Assembly: GCA_021780905.1 (NCBI GenBank)
Contig: JAJXXW010000032.1
Coordinates: 1-32,991, forward strand
DNA from: a bacterium
GTDB lineage: Bacteria; Verrucomicrobiota; Verrucomicrobiia; Limisphaerales; UBA11358
Length of the DNA: 32,991 nucleotides
Direction of reading: 5' to 3'
The position numbers and the translations under genes are program-made. The notes below the pieces were generated by a model. The model was given only the letters and a program-made list of their open reading frames with translations, ran no database searches and was not told the DNA's origin. Every line of letters starts with the position of its first letter. Position 1 is the first letter of the stretch. Positions 7,394-15,558 of the stretch are shown piece after piece.

Positions 7394-7909
7394 ATGTCCA
7401 CCATCTGGCAGCCAGTCGAAGTGCGCGGGATTTTTGAAATTCCCGACCTGCCCGGCGTGCGCGTGGAGGCGCTGCCGGTCTTCAAGGACGTGCGCGGCAG
7501 CCTGCACGAACTTTTTCGCACGGACGAAATCCCCGCCGGGTTTAAGCCGTTGATGGCCTGTTCGTCATGGTCGTATCCGGGCGTGACGCGCGGGCCGCAC
7601 CAGCACGTCGGGCAGGACGATTATTTCACCTTCGCCGGACCATCAACCTTTACGGTTTATCTGTGGGACGCCCGGCCCGGTTCCGCCCGTGAAAAAAAGG
7701 GCTGGTTTATTTTGACCGGCGAACCCGCGCCGACGCGCATTCATGTCCCGCGTGGCGTCGTCCACGCGTATCGCAACACGGGAAGTGTTTCCGGCCTCGT
7801 TGTCACCGTCACCAGCCTGCTGTTCAAGGGTGAGGGCCGGCGCGATCCGGTGGATGAAATCCGGCACGAACTGAATCCCAATTCCCCCTTCCAACTTCCG
7901 TTATCATGA
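7394..7909 (+). CDS. RmlC-like dTDP-4-dehydrorhamnose 3,5-epimerase family protein
   Basis: A 171-residue cupin-like protein. FKDVRGSLHELFR matches the conserved entry strand of RmlC. YPGVTRGPHQHVGQDDYF corresponds to the RmlC segment with the catalytic histidine (RGLHYQ in typical enzymes; here H69 and H71). RIHVPRGVVHAYRNTG matches the late P.G.AHg strand. The order and length fit, but the active-site surroundings differ from standard RmlC, so single epimerisation or another nucleotide-sugar reaction is possible. It is placed between the RmlD-like gene and a sugar C-methyltransferase and shares four bases (ATGA) with the latter. This suggests coupled translation and work on the same sugar intermediate. 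Confidence 0.85.
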   Translation: MSTIWQPVEVRGIFEIPDLPGVRVEALPVFKDVRGSLHELFRTDEIPAGFKPLMACSSWSYPGVTRGPHQHVGQDDYFTFAGPSTFTVYLWDARPGSAREKKGWFILTGEPAPTRIHVPRGVVHAYRNTGSVSGLVVTVTSLLFKGEGRRDPVDEIRHELNPNSPFQLPLS

Positions 7910-9153
7910 TCACCGAACGCACCCAATGCCGCACCTGCGGCTCCAAAAACCTCAAGCTCATCCTCGATCTCGGCCAGACCGCGCTTGTGAACGATTTTCT
8001 CAAACCGGAAGAGGTGGCGGGATACAAAATTTCCCTGCCGCTGCGCGTGGTGCTGTGTCCGGACTGTTCGCTGGTGCAGTTGGCCGACACGGTGGACCCC
8101 GAAATCCTTTACTCGCACTACGCTTACGTCACCTCCACCTCCAAGACGATGGACACGCATCTGAACAAGATGATGACTCATCTGCTTTCCAGCGCGCGGC
8201 TTGGTGCCGGCTCAAAAGTTCTGGAGATCGCGTCCAACACCGGCGTGTTTTTGAAAAAATTCAAGGAGCAGGGCTGCGAAGTCCTCGGCATCGAGCCGGC
8301 CGGCAACATCGCCGACGTGGCCCTGGCCACGGCGATTTTGACCCGCAAGGAGTTTTTCAACGCCGCCAACGCCACCAAGCTCCGGGCCGAGTGGGGCGCG
8401 GCGGATTTGATTCTGGGCCGGCATGTGTTCGCGCACATTGACGACCTGCGCGACCTGGTGGCGGGGCTGGAGGCGGTTTCACACGCGGAAACCCTGATTG
8501 CATTTGAAGTGCCTTACGTCGTGGATTTCTTTGAGCATACAGAATACGACACGATTTATCACGAGCATCTGTCTTACATTTCCGTCGCCGCGATCGCGGC
8601 GCTGTTGAAGGATTCCGCGTTTGTGTTGGCGCGCGTGGATCATTATCCGATTCACGGCGGCTCAATTTTGTTTCATCTCCGGCACCGGTCCTCGAAAGCC
8701 CGGCCGCACGCCAGCGTGGCACAGGCACTGGAAAAGGAAAAACAGATGCGGCTGGCAGAACCGGCGACCTGGGAAGCCTTCGCGCAACGCGTCACCCGCA
8801 TCCGCACCGAACTGCCCGCCTTGCTCCGCAAACTGAGGGTGCAGGGCAAACGCATCATTGGCTATGGCGCCTCCGCCAAGGGCAATACGCTCCTGAACAC
8901 CTGCGGCATCGGAACGAAGGAGCTGGAATACATCATTGACAACACGCCCTTCAAACAGAACAAGGTCGCGCCCGGCTCGTGGATTCCGGTGCGTCCGCCG
9001 GAGAGTCTGCTGGCCGACCAGCCGGACTACGCGCTGCTGCTGGCGTGGAATTTTGCGCCGGAAATCATCAAGCGCGAGACGGAGTTTCAGAAACGCGGCG
9101 GCCGGTTCATCGTGCCCATTCCAGAGCCGGCGGTGATTGATTTTCAGGGTTGA
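7906..9153 (+). CDS. NDP-hexose C-methyltransferase (class I, SAM-dependent)
   Basis: A 415-residue protein with the three-part layout of the TylC3/NovU-type family. The N-terminal zinc-binding domain has C8/C11 in CRTCGS and C51/C54 in CPDCS. The central SAM-binding domain has VLEIASNTGVFLKKF and GCEVLGIEPAGNIA. The C-terminal domain has IGYGASAKGNTLLN and IIDNTPFKQ. EHLSYISVAAIAALL with HGGSILFHL marks the catalytic region. Such enzymes add a methyl group to C3 of a 4-keto-deoxysugar nucleotide, which gives branched sugars. It overlaps the RmlC-like gene by four bases. Its presence beside RmlC and RmlD homologues argues for a branched-chain deoxysugar rather than plain rhamnose. Length and motifs are complete. 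Confidence 0.92.
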   Translation: MITERTQCRTCGSKNLKLILDLGQTALVNDFLKPEEVAGYKISLPLRVVLCPDCSLVQLADTVDPEILYSHYAYVTSTSKTMDTHLNKMMTHLLSSARLGAGSKVLEIASNTGVFLKKFKEQGCEVLGIEPAGNIADVALATAILTRKEFFNAANATKLRAEWGAADLILGRHVFAHIDDLRDLVAGLEAVSHAETLIAFEVPYVVDFFEHTEYDTIYHEHLSYISVAAIAALLKDSAFVLARVDHYPIHGGSILFHLRHRSSKARPHASVAQALEKEKQMRLAEPATWEAFAQRVTRIRTELPALLRKLRVQGKRIIGYGASAKGNTLLNTCGIGTKELEYIIDNTPFKQNKVAPGSWIPVRPPESLLADQPDYALLLAWNFAPEIIKRETEFQKRGGRFIVPIPEPAVIDFQG

Positions 9154-9190
9154 GGCTGCTTTCACGCCAGCTTCCCGCGCGTCTCGGAGA

Positions 9191-9219
9191 TTGACCAAAA
9201 GTTGCCGGCGGCTTATATT
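9191..9219 (+). promoter_or_regulatory. sigma70-type promoter before the acetyltransferase gene
   Basis: TTGACC (9191-9196) and TATATT (9214-9219) are separated by exactly 17 bases and each match the consensus at five of six positions. Transcription would start near 9226, giving a leader of about 11 bases to the ATG at 9237. This also argues against the GTG at 9225 as start. Confidence 0.6.
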
Positions 9220-9236
9220 TTTTTGTGGTGCCGATC

Positions 9237-9917
9237 ATGCTGAAATTTCTTATTCCGAATTCGTTCGTTTATCTTTTGAATTATTTCAAATACCTGTTCG
9301 CCTACCCGGGCAACCGGGTTTCACCCCGGAGTTTTTTGAACCACACCCGGTTGTCAAAAGGAAATTACATCTGCGGCGGGATTTGCACTTTCAATTGCGA
9401 AATTGGTGATTACACATATGTGGCGGGGGCGGACAGCGGCACGGTGGTTTCACACTTGTCCAACGTGCGAATTGGCCGTTATTGCTCAATTGCGTCACAC
9501 GTTGAAATTGTGACCTCCAACCACAACACGCAACTCGTCACCACGTTTCCGTTCTACTCCTACAGCCTGTCGCCCTGCAAGAACAAAAGCAAAAACGCGG
9601 TGGACAACACCGATCGGAAAACGGTCATTGAAAACGATGTCTGGATCGGCCACGGGGCCATTATCATGGGGGGCGTAACAATTGGCAACGGCGCGGTTGT
9701 TGCCGCCGGTGCCGTGGTGACCAAGGATGTGCCATCTTATGCAATTGTGGGCGGGACTCCGGCAAAGTTGATCCGGCAGCGGTTTAACGACAGCCAAATC
9801 AGCCAGCTTTTGAAAATCGCCTGGTGGAATTGGGAAGAGCGGAAGATTTCAGAGAACATCAGTTCGATTATGAGTGAAAATGTGGACGCTTTCATCCATC
9901 GGTTTGGGCGCGCGTAG
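9237..9917 (+). CDS. CatB/Vat-like left-handed beta-helix O-acetyltransferase
   Basis: A 226-residue hexapeptide-repeat acyltransferase. The N-terminal segment is hydrophobic ([18 protein letters not shown]) and may bind the membrane. Repeats of the [IV]G-type run from about residue 70 to 195: [47 protein letters not shown]. The loop [13 protein letters not shown] carries the probable catalytic histidine, as in Vat/CatB xenobiotic and capsule acetyltransferases. The end [14 protein letters not shown] is typical. It transfers acetyl from acetyl-CoA to a hydroxyl group. In this context the acceptor is more likely a surface sugar than an antibiotic. It has its own promoter at 9191-9219 although it lies in the same direction as the sugar genes. 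Confidence 0.9.
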   Translation: MLKFLIPNSFVYLLNYFKYLFAYPGNRVSPRSFLNHTRLSKGNYICGGICTFNCEIGDYTYVAGADSGTVVSHLSNVRIGRYCSIASHVEIVTSNHNTQLVTTFPFYSYSLSPCKNKSKNAVDNTDRKTVIENDVWIGHGAIIMGGVTIGNGAVVAAGAVVTKDVPSYAIVGGTPAKLIRQRFNDSQISQLLKIAWWNWEERKISENISSIMSENVDAFIHRFGRA

Positions 9918-9986
9918 CATCTAAACGCCGCTCTGGGTTTGCCCTGACATCCCGGGAAGTCGAGACGACCATCAATTAATTTTTGC

Positions 9987-12770
9987 ATGAAAAAAACTCA
10001 AAACTACAATCCGTCTGCTGCGAACGGCTGGCTGGCCGGCACTCTTTTTGCCGCCGTGCTGGTCCTGCTGTTCTGGCGCAGCTTTCTGCCGGATTTCGTC
10101 CATTTCTCCAACGATGGCCCGCTGGGCCAGCAAAGCACGGATTTCTTGAAATTGCCATCGGCCCTGTTCGGCATGTGGAACGACATGAATGACACGGGTT
10201 TCAACGCCGGTTTTTTCGGTCTTGGCGTCACTGGGTTGATAAAATGGTTGACCGGGCCGGTCGGCTTCGCGAAATTTTTTACCCCCATCGGATTGTTCAT
10301 TTTGGGTCTGGGCGCCTGGATTTTTTTCCGTTCGCTGAAATTCACCCCGTTGAGCGCCACTTTGGGCGCGCTGGCCGCGATGTTGAATTCCACTTTCTTC
10401 GGCTGCGCCTGTTGGGGTCTTGCCGGAGATCAAATCGCGCTGGGCTTCAACTTTCTGGCGCTGGCGCTGGTGTCCGCCAACCGTCTCGATACACCCCGCC
10501 TCACCCGCTGGGTCCGCCTGGCCCTGGCCGGCCTCTGCGTTGGCACGAACGTCATGGAAGCGGCCGATGTCGGTGCCTTGTGCAGCCTGCTCATCGCCGG
10601 CTATGTGTTCTGGAAATCGCTGGCGGAGGTGGGGGGGAATATTTTTACCAAAGCCGGGCGCGGCTTGGGCCGGGTCGCCCTCGTCGCGGCGTTCGCCGGC
10701 TTCATCGGTTTGCAGTCCGTGATTGGCTTGGTGGGGGTTTCCGTCACGGGCATCGCCGGGACGGCGCAGGACACGCAGACCAAAGCGCAGCACTGGGACT
10801 TTGCCACGCAATGGAGCCTGCCTAAGAAGGAAACGCTGGGCATCATCATCCCCGGCTTGTTTGGTTACAAGATGGACACACCCAACAATATGATGCCGCA
10901 ATTGCAAGACGCGTATCGCGGCGGCGCTTATTGGGGTGGCATCGGGCGCGACCCGGCATTGGACCGGTTTCTTGACGCCGGCGGCCAAGGCACGCCGCCG
11001 TCGGGCTTCATGCGCTTCTCCGGCTATGGATACTATTGCGGCATTCTCGTGGCGCTCATCGCCGCTTGGGCGGCGGCCCAGGCCTTGCGCCGGAAAAATT
11101 CAGCCTTCAACGATCCGCAAAAAAAACTGGTCTGGTTTTGGCTGGGGGTGGTTTTATTGTCGCTGCCGGTGGCGTGGGGCAGGTTTGCGCCCTTTTCCGG
11201 CTCCTGCGATTCCCCGCTGTTTTACGCACTGCTTTACAAGCTGCCCTATTTTTCAACCATCCGTAATCCGAACAAGTTCCTCTTCTTTTTCGCCTGGGCC
11301 ATCGTCATTCTGTTTGCCTACGGTCTGGATGCGCTCAGCCGGCGCCACCTGGATCGCACGGCGCCAAAATCAGCCGGGATGACGCTTCAGTTGAACTCCT
11401 GGTGGGCCAAGGCCGGCGTCTTTGAGCGCCGGTGGACCTTTGTTGGCTGCGTCCTGCTCGTCGTCAGCCTGCTGGGCTGGTTGATTTATGCCGGGCAGAA
11501 AAACAGTCTGGTGCATTATCTCCAGGCGATGGGTTTTCCCGACGAAACCCTGGCGCGGGAAATCGCCGGCTTCAGCATCCGGCAAGCGGGCTGGTTCGTG
11601 CTGCTGCTGGCGGGTGCGCTGGCGTTGGTGACGCTGACCCTCGCGGGTTATTTCAACGGCCCGCGCGCGAAAATCGGCGGTTTCCTGCTCGGCGGATTTT
11701 TGTTGTTCGACCTGGCCCGGGCCGATCTGCCTTACGTCATCCACTGGGATTACAAATGGAAATATGAAATCGGCGCATTGAACCCCATCGAGGATTTTCT
11801 GCGGGACAAATCCTACGAACACCGTGTGGCGGCCCTGCCCTTCGAGCCGCAACAGCCGTTGCGCGGTTATGACAGCGCATTCGGCGGCGGCGGCGGCCTT
11901 TACCGCATCGAATGGATGCAGCACCATTTTCCGTATTACAACATCCAGTGTCTCGACCTCATTCAGATGCCGCGCATGCCCGAGGACATGAAGGCCTTTT
12001 ACGAGGCGCTGACGCCGCGCGGCACGCCGGAATCGCTCCCGCTGCTGGCCCGCCACTGGCAGTTGACCAACACCCGTTACCTGCTGGGTGCCGCCGGATT
12101 CCTGAACGTGTTAAACTCGCAACTGGACCCCGGGGAAAACCGCTTCCGCATCGCCCGGCGTTTCGACGTCGTGCCCAAGCCCGGCTGCTTGCAGCCGCAA
12201 ACGGACGAGGACCTCACGGCGCAACCCGCCAGCGACGGGGATCTCGCGGTTTTTGATTTCACCGGCGCCCTGCCTCGCGCCAAGCTGTATTCCAACTGGC
12301 AGGTCAACACCAACGATCCGGCCGTGCTCAAAACGCTGGCGGACTTGGGTTTTGACCCGGCCAAGACCGTTTTGATTGACACGCCGCAAAAAAATCTGCC
12401 GGCGCGGGCGACCAATGAAAACACCGGCACCGTCGCCTTCAAAAGTTATGCGCCGGAACACATTGTCCTCGTGGCCACCAATGCCGCCGCGCCGGCCGTG
12501 CTGCTGCTCAACGACAAATACGATCCGACCTGGCGCGTGACCGTGGACGGCAAACCGGCGGAACTGCTGCGCTGCAATTTTCTCATGCGCGGGGTTTATC
12601 TGGAACCGGGGACGCACACGGTGACGTTTGACTTTAGGATGCCGAACAAGCTGCTTTATGTCACGCTGTCCGCGATGGCGCTGGGCCTGTTGCTGGGCGT
12701 TTATCTCTGGTTCGCCGGCCGGAAAGTCACAGGCCCGTCGGATGGTCCAAAAACTCCCACGGCACTTTGA
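9987..12770 (+). CDS. YfhO-type polytopic membrane protein (GT-C-like)
   Basis: A 927-residue protein. A first membrane helix (about residues 15-33) is followed by a luminal-type loop, then many further hydrophobic helices (for example FAKFFTPIGLFILGLGAWIF and VGCVLLVVSLLGWLIYAG). A soluble C-terminal part ends with the family signature LLLNDKYDPTWRVTVDGKPA and GVYLEPGTHTVTFDF, then a last membrane helix (VTLSAMALGLLLGVYLWF). YfhO proteins are thought to be polyprenyl-phosphate-dependent glycosyltransferases that decorate lipoteichoic acid or surface glycans in Bacillus. In this phylum the role is unproven, but the neighbours suggest transfer of the sugar made upstream. The final 44 bases overlap the end of the convergent Nif3-like gene, and the last ~15 residues look like a non-conserved extension. 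Confidence 0.9.
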   Translation: MKKTQNYNPSAANGWLAGTLFAAVLVLLFWRSFLPDFVHFSNDGPLGQQSTDFLKLPSALFGMWNDMNDTGFNAGFFGLGVTGLIKWLTGPVGFAKFFTPIGLFILGLGAWIFFRSLKFTPLSATLGALAAMLNSTFFGCACWGLAGDQIALGFNFLALALVSANRLDTPRLTRWVRLALAGLCVGTNVMEAADVGALCSLLIAGYVFWKSLAEVGGNIFTKAGRGLGRVALVAAFAGFIGLQSVIGLVGVSVTGIAGTAQDTQTKAQHWDFATQWSLPKKETLGIIIPGLFGYKMDTPNNMMPQLQDAYRGGAYWGGIGRDPALDRFLDAGGQGTPPSGFMRFSGYGYYCGILVALIAAWAAAQALRRKNSAFNDPQKKLVWFWLGVVLLSLPVAWGRFAPFSGSCDSPLFYALLYKLPYFSTIRNPNKFLFFFAWAIVILFAYGLDALSRRHLDRTAPKSAGMTLQLNSWWAKAGVFERRWTFVGCVLLVVSLLGWLIYAGQKNSLVHYLQAMGFPDETLAREIAGFSIRQAGWFVLLLAGALALVTLTLAGYFNGPRAKIGGFLLGGFLLFDLARADLPYVIHWDYKWKYEIGALNPIEDFLRDKSYEHRVAALPFEPQQPLRGYDSAFGGGGGLYRIEWMQHHFPYYNIQCLDLIQMPRMPEDMKAFYEALTPRGTPESLPLLARHWQLTNTRYLLGAAGFLNVLNSQLDPGENRFRIARRFDVVPKPGCLQPQTDEDLTAQPASDGDLAVFDFTGALPRAKLYSNWQVNTNDPAVLKTLADLGFDPAKTVLIDTPQKNLPARATNENTGTVAFKSYAPEHIVLVATNAAAPAVLLLNDKYDPTWRVTVDGKPAELLRCNFLMRGVYLEPGTHTVTFDFRMPNKLLYVTLSAMALGLLLGVYLWFAGRKVTGPSDGPKTPTAL

Positions 12771-13488
12771 ATTTTTTGGACAGCGCGGTCGCCAGCGCCC
12801 GGACGCCGAAGGTTTCGGTGGCGTAATGGCCGGCGTAAAAAACATTCAGCCCCAGTTCCTCCGCCAGCGCGAAGGTCCAGTGCGGGCCTTCGCCGGTGAT
12901 GAAAGTGTCCACGCCTTCCGCCGCGACCGTCTTTAATTCCGCGCCGGCACCGCCGGTGACGACGCCGATGCGCCGGCAGATTTCCGGTCCGCCGGGAATC
13001 AATTTGGGCTTCGCGCCCGTCGCGCGCGCCAGCCGGGTGGCCAGTTCGCAACGGGAAATTTTGGCCGGCGCGTGCCAGCCGATTTTTTGCCCGTGGCTCG
13101 CAAAAAATGGTTTCAAGTTTTTCAGTCCCAGCGCGGCACCGAGTTGCGCATTGTTGCCGAGTTGCGGGTGCGCGTCGAGCGGCAGATGGGAGCTGTAAAC
13201 CGCCAGATTGTTTTTGACGAGCAGCCGCAGCAGTTCATGATTCTTGCCCGTCCACGGCTGGCGTGGACTCCAGAACAGGCCGTGATGGACGATGAGCAAA
13301 TCCGCCTTTGCGGCGACGGCGAGTTTCACCGTGGCGAGGCTGGCGTCCACGGCGGCGGCCAGCCGGGTGACGGCCCCGGAATTTTCCACCTGGAGGCCGT
13401 TCACCGCGCCGGCGTAGTCGCCAGTCTCCCGGGTGCGCAAAATCCGGTCGCAATGTTCGACGATGGCGGCAAGGGCGGCTTTCGGCAT
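12727..13488 (-). CDS. Nif3-like dinuclear metal centre protein
   Basis: A 253-residue member of the Nif3/YbgI (DUF34) family. Metal ligands are visible in LLIVHHGLFW and the C-terminal GEGPHWTFALAEELG and YAGHYATETFGV. VYSSHLPLDAHPQLGNNAQL is the conserved central motif. The protein ends with a typical FLDHPTGL, so the C-terminus is genuine. The family forms hexameric rings with two metals per subunit; its reaction is still unclear, and GTP cyclohydrolase annotations are not reliable. ATG 13488 (MPKAALAAIVEHCD) is the family-like start; codons upstream to 13533 do not fit. The gene converges on the YfhO-type gene and overlaps it by 44 bases. Confidence 0.93.
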   Translation of the reverse strand: MPKAALAAIVEHCDRILRTRETGDYAGAVNGLQVENSGAVTRLAAAVDASLATVKLAVAAKADLLIVHHGLFWSPRQPWTGKNHELLRLLVKNNLAVYSSHLPLDAHPQLGNNAQLGAALGLKNLKPFFASHGQKIGWHAPAKISRCELATRLARATGAKPKLIPGGPEICRRIGVVTGGAGAELKTVAAEGVDTFITGEGPHWTFALAEELGLNVFYAGHYATETFGVRALATALSKKFKVPWEFLDHPTGL

Positions 13489-13572
13489 GGCGCGATGAAA
13501 CCAAAACGCCGCCAAACTGCAAGCGGCAATCAACGGTGCGGGCCGGCGGTTTTCCTGAACACCGTCGTGTCG

Positions 13573-13597
13573 CCGTCGGGCGGCGCGTCACCGACGG
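13573..13597. other. hairpin after the H-box gene
   Basis: CCGTCGG (13573-13579) pairs with CCGACGG (13591-13597) across an 11-base loop, directly behind the stop codon of the minus-strand H-box gene. There is no T run in either direction. It might limit read-through into the Nif3-like gene, but this is weak. Confidence 0.3.
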
Positions 13598-13598
13598 A

Positions 13599-13943
13599 TT
13601 ACTCCGGCGGGGCGGGCAGACGCGGCGCGTTCCGCACCACCAGCTCGGCGCGGCGGGCGTTTTCGGCAAGCCGGATCAGATCCGGGCGCAGTTCCGGATT
13701 TTGCCCATGCTTCATCAGCATCCGGTCGGCATAGCCGCGCAGGATGGTGAAAATGTTGTTCAACTCGTGCGCCACCTCGCGGCCGATCTGCTTTTGCGGG
13801 TTGGCCGCCGGTGATTGTCCGGGCAATGGCGCGACGGTCATGGAGGCCGTCGGCAGCACCGGTTTTTCGCAGACATTCTCGAATGAATCCATCCCGGGCG
13901 GTGAAGCAAACACCCTGCCATGCCCGTCAATTACAAGATTCAC
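13599..13943 (-). CDS. orphan histidine-kinase H-box (HisKA-like) protein without ATPase domain
   Basis: A 114-residue protein with GTG as first start. Other possible starts are the ATGs at 13892 and 13841. The first 45 residues are unremarkable. From about residue 52 the sequence IGREVAHELNNIFTILRGYA then DRMLMKHGQ matches the H-box helix of sensor kinases (compare AHDFNNLLTVI in hybrid kinases), with the phospho-accepting histidine at H59. The second helix PDLIRLAENARRAELVVRN fits the rest of a four-helix dimerisation domain. The protein stops there: no N, G1, F or G2 box follows, and none is found downstream. It could be a phosphotransfer or dimer-competing protein, or the remnant of a kinase. 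The intact H-box and clean ending favour a functional small protein. It is divergent to lpxI. Confidence 0.72.
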   Translation of the reverse strand: MNLVIDGHGRVFASPPGMDSFENVCEKPVLPTASMTVAPLPGQSPAANPQKQIGREVAHELNNIFTILRGYADRMLMKHGQNPELRPDLIRLAENARRAELVVRNAPRLPAPPE

Positions 13944-14055
13944 ATCGGCTGAATCCCGGTAAATTCAGAAAATTTGACACATCCGCCGGATAAGTGGACA
14001 GCAAATCGTAGCTGGATTCCCGCCACTGAATCGGTAAGCTTTCCGCCCGAACCGC

Positions 14056-14877
14056 ATGAATCTTGCGCCCGAATCCATCGGCCTCATTGCCGGCAGCCGC
14101 ACGCTGCCGCTGGAGTTTGCCCGGCTGGCCCGCGCCGCCGGCATTCCGCGCATCGTCGCCACGGCCGTCGAGGGCGAAACGGATCCGGCGCTGGCTGGGT
14201 TGGTGGATGACATCGTCTGGCTGAACGTCGGGCAGTTGGGGAAAATGATCTCCGCGTTCACCAGTCGCGGCGTGAAACAATGCGTCATGGCCGGCCAGGT
14301 CGCGCCGAAAAACCTGTTCGACCTGCGCCCGGATTTGCGCGCGCTCGGGGTCTTGATGCGGCTGAAAGAAAAAAACGCGCACTCCATTTTTGGCGCGATT
14401 GCGGATGAGCTGAAAAAAGACGGCGTGGAACTGATTGCGGCGACGCCGTGGCTCGCGCCGCTCATGCCGCAGGGCGATTTCGCACTCGGTCCGAAATTGT
14501 CCGCCGATCAAAAAGCCGACGTGGAATTCGGTTTCCGCATCGCCAAGGAAGTTTCGCGGCTGGAAATCGGCCAACTTGTCGTCGTCAAGAACGGCACGGT
14601 GCTGGCCGTGGAAGGTTTTGAAGGCACGGACAAATGCCTCGCGCGCGGCGGCGAACTCGCCGGCAAAAATGGCGGCGCGGTCGCCGTGAAAGTCGCCAAG
14701 CTGAACCACGACATGCGGTTTGACATCCCGTGCATCGGCGCGCAAACATTGGAGATTTGCGCGGCCGCAAAAATTTCCGTGCTGGCGTTGGAATCCGGCA
14801 AGTCGCTCCTGCTCGAACGCGAGGCTTGCGAAAAGCTGACGAAAGAACACAAGATTTCCGTCACGGCGATTTTATAA
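14056..14877 (+). CDS. lpxI: UDP-2,3-diacylglucosamine pyrophosphatase LpxI
   Basis: A 273-residue protein of the LpxI (DUF1009) family at usual length. The N-terminal domain begins IGLIAGSRTLPLEFARLARA. The centre contains GVKQCVMAGQVAPKNLFDLR, and the C-terminal catalytic domain has LVVVKNGTVLAVEGFEGTDK and DMRFDIPCIGAQTLE. LpxI hydrolyses UDP-2,3-diacylglucosamine to lipid X and UMP, a step of lipid A synthesis at the inner face of the cytoplasmic membrane, and replaces LpxH where that is absent. Its presence supports a lipopolysaccharide-bearing outer membrane. A TTGACA lies at 13974-13979, but no -10 stands at the right distance. Confidence 0.93.
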   Translation: MNLAPESIGLIAGSRTLPLEFARLARAAGIPRIVATAVEGETDPALAGLVDDIVWLNVGQLGKMISAFTSRGVKQCVMAGQVAPKNLFDLRPDLRALGVLMRLKEKNAHSIFGAIADELKKDGVELIAATPWLAPLMPQGDFALGPKLSADQKADVEFGFRIAKEVSRLEIGQLVVVKNGTVLAVEGFEGTDKCLARGGELAGKNGGAVAVKVAKLNHDMRFDIPCIGAQTLEICAAAKISVLALESGKSLLLEREACEKLTKEHKISVTAIL

Positions 14878-14907
14878 TTCAAAACTCAAAACCAACAATT
14901 CAAAACT
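14876..14907. repeat. short direct repeat between lpxI and the next gene
   Basis: The 11-base AATTCAAAACT occurs at 14876-14886 and again at 14897-14907 (period 21) in an A-rich gap. It overlaps a perfect TATAAT (14873-14878) that has no convincing -35 partner. Confidence 0.4.
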
Positions 14908-14913
14908 TTCCCA

Positions 14914-15417
14914 ATGCTCAAATCCCACGAACTCCTCGGTTTCATGTCGCCCGCGCTGGCGAATGACATTTTGTCCTTCATTTTCGAGTCGGACAAGCCG
15001 GCTTACAAGGCCACGCTCGCCGCCGTCGCCCAGGCCCGGCACGTCCGCCCGGTTTTTCTCGAACGCCAGCCGCGCGACCAGCGCCATGAGCTGATGCTGT
15101 CCGCGCTGACCAAGCCGCAGCTTGATGGTGCGGCCGGCGCGTTCATCCGCGCCTGGCTCGTGAAAAAACACGCGGCCCTCCTGACGGACTTCATGAACGC
15201 CTTGGAAATCCCGAATGAAAACGGCGTGGTGGAAGATTTGCCGGCGGCGGTGGACGATGCAAAATTAAAGGCGGCCGTGGAGATTTTGCTCGGCAAATAC
15301 CCGCATGAGACGGTGGCCGTCTATCTGAACGCGTTCAACGACATGAACACGGCGAACTGGCCGAATCTCAAGGCGGCGCTGGAAGGCGATTCGCGATTGC
15401 AGCTCGGCCAGGCCTGA
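14914..15417 (+). CDS. conserved-looking protein of unknown function
   Basis: A 167-residue soluble, mostly helical protein that I do not recognise. It has no signal peptide and no membrane segment. Visible features are an N-terminal MLKSHELLGFMSPALANDIL, a charged middle part (FLERQPRDQRHELML) and a C-terminal helical region (VAVYLNAFNDMNTANWPNLK). The composition and codon use are like those of the flanking genes, so it is very probably real. It starts 36 bases after lpxI in the same direction and may be co-transcribed with it; a perfect TATAAT at 14873-14878 could give extra expression. I cannot assign a function; a link to lipid A synthesis rests only on its position. Confidence 0.85.
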   Translation: MLKSHELLGFMSPALANDILSFIFESDKPAYKATLAAVAQARHVRPVFLERQPRDQRHELMLSALTKPQLDGAAGAFIRAWLVKKHAALLTDFMNALEIPNENGVVEDLPAAVDDAKLKAAVEILLGKYPHETVAVYLNAFNDMNTANWPNLKAALEGDSRLQLGQA

Positions 15418-15558
15418 GTCGGGAGGTGGGCCGCATCGCCCCGAATGGGTCGCCGGCACGAACCACCGATGAGCGCAGGCTCTGATGGCGGCTTGACGGC
15501 AGCGGGTTGGGATGCGATTGATTTACATTCCCAATCCGATCAAACAACCCGTTTTATC

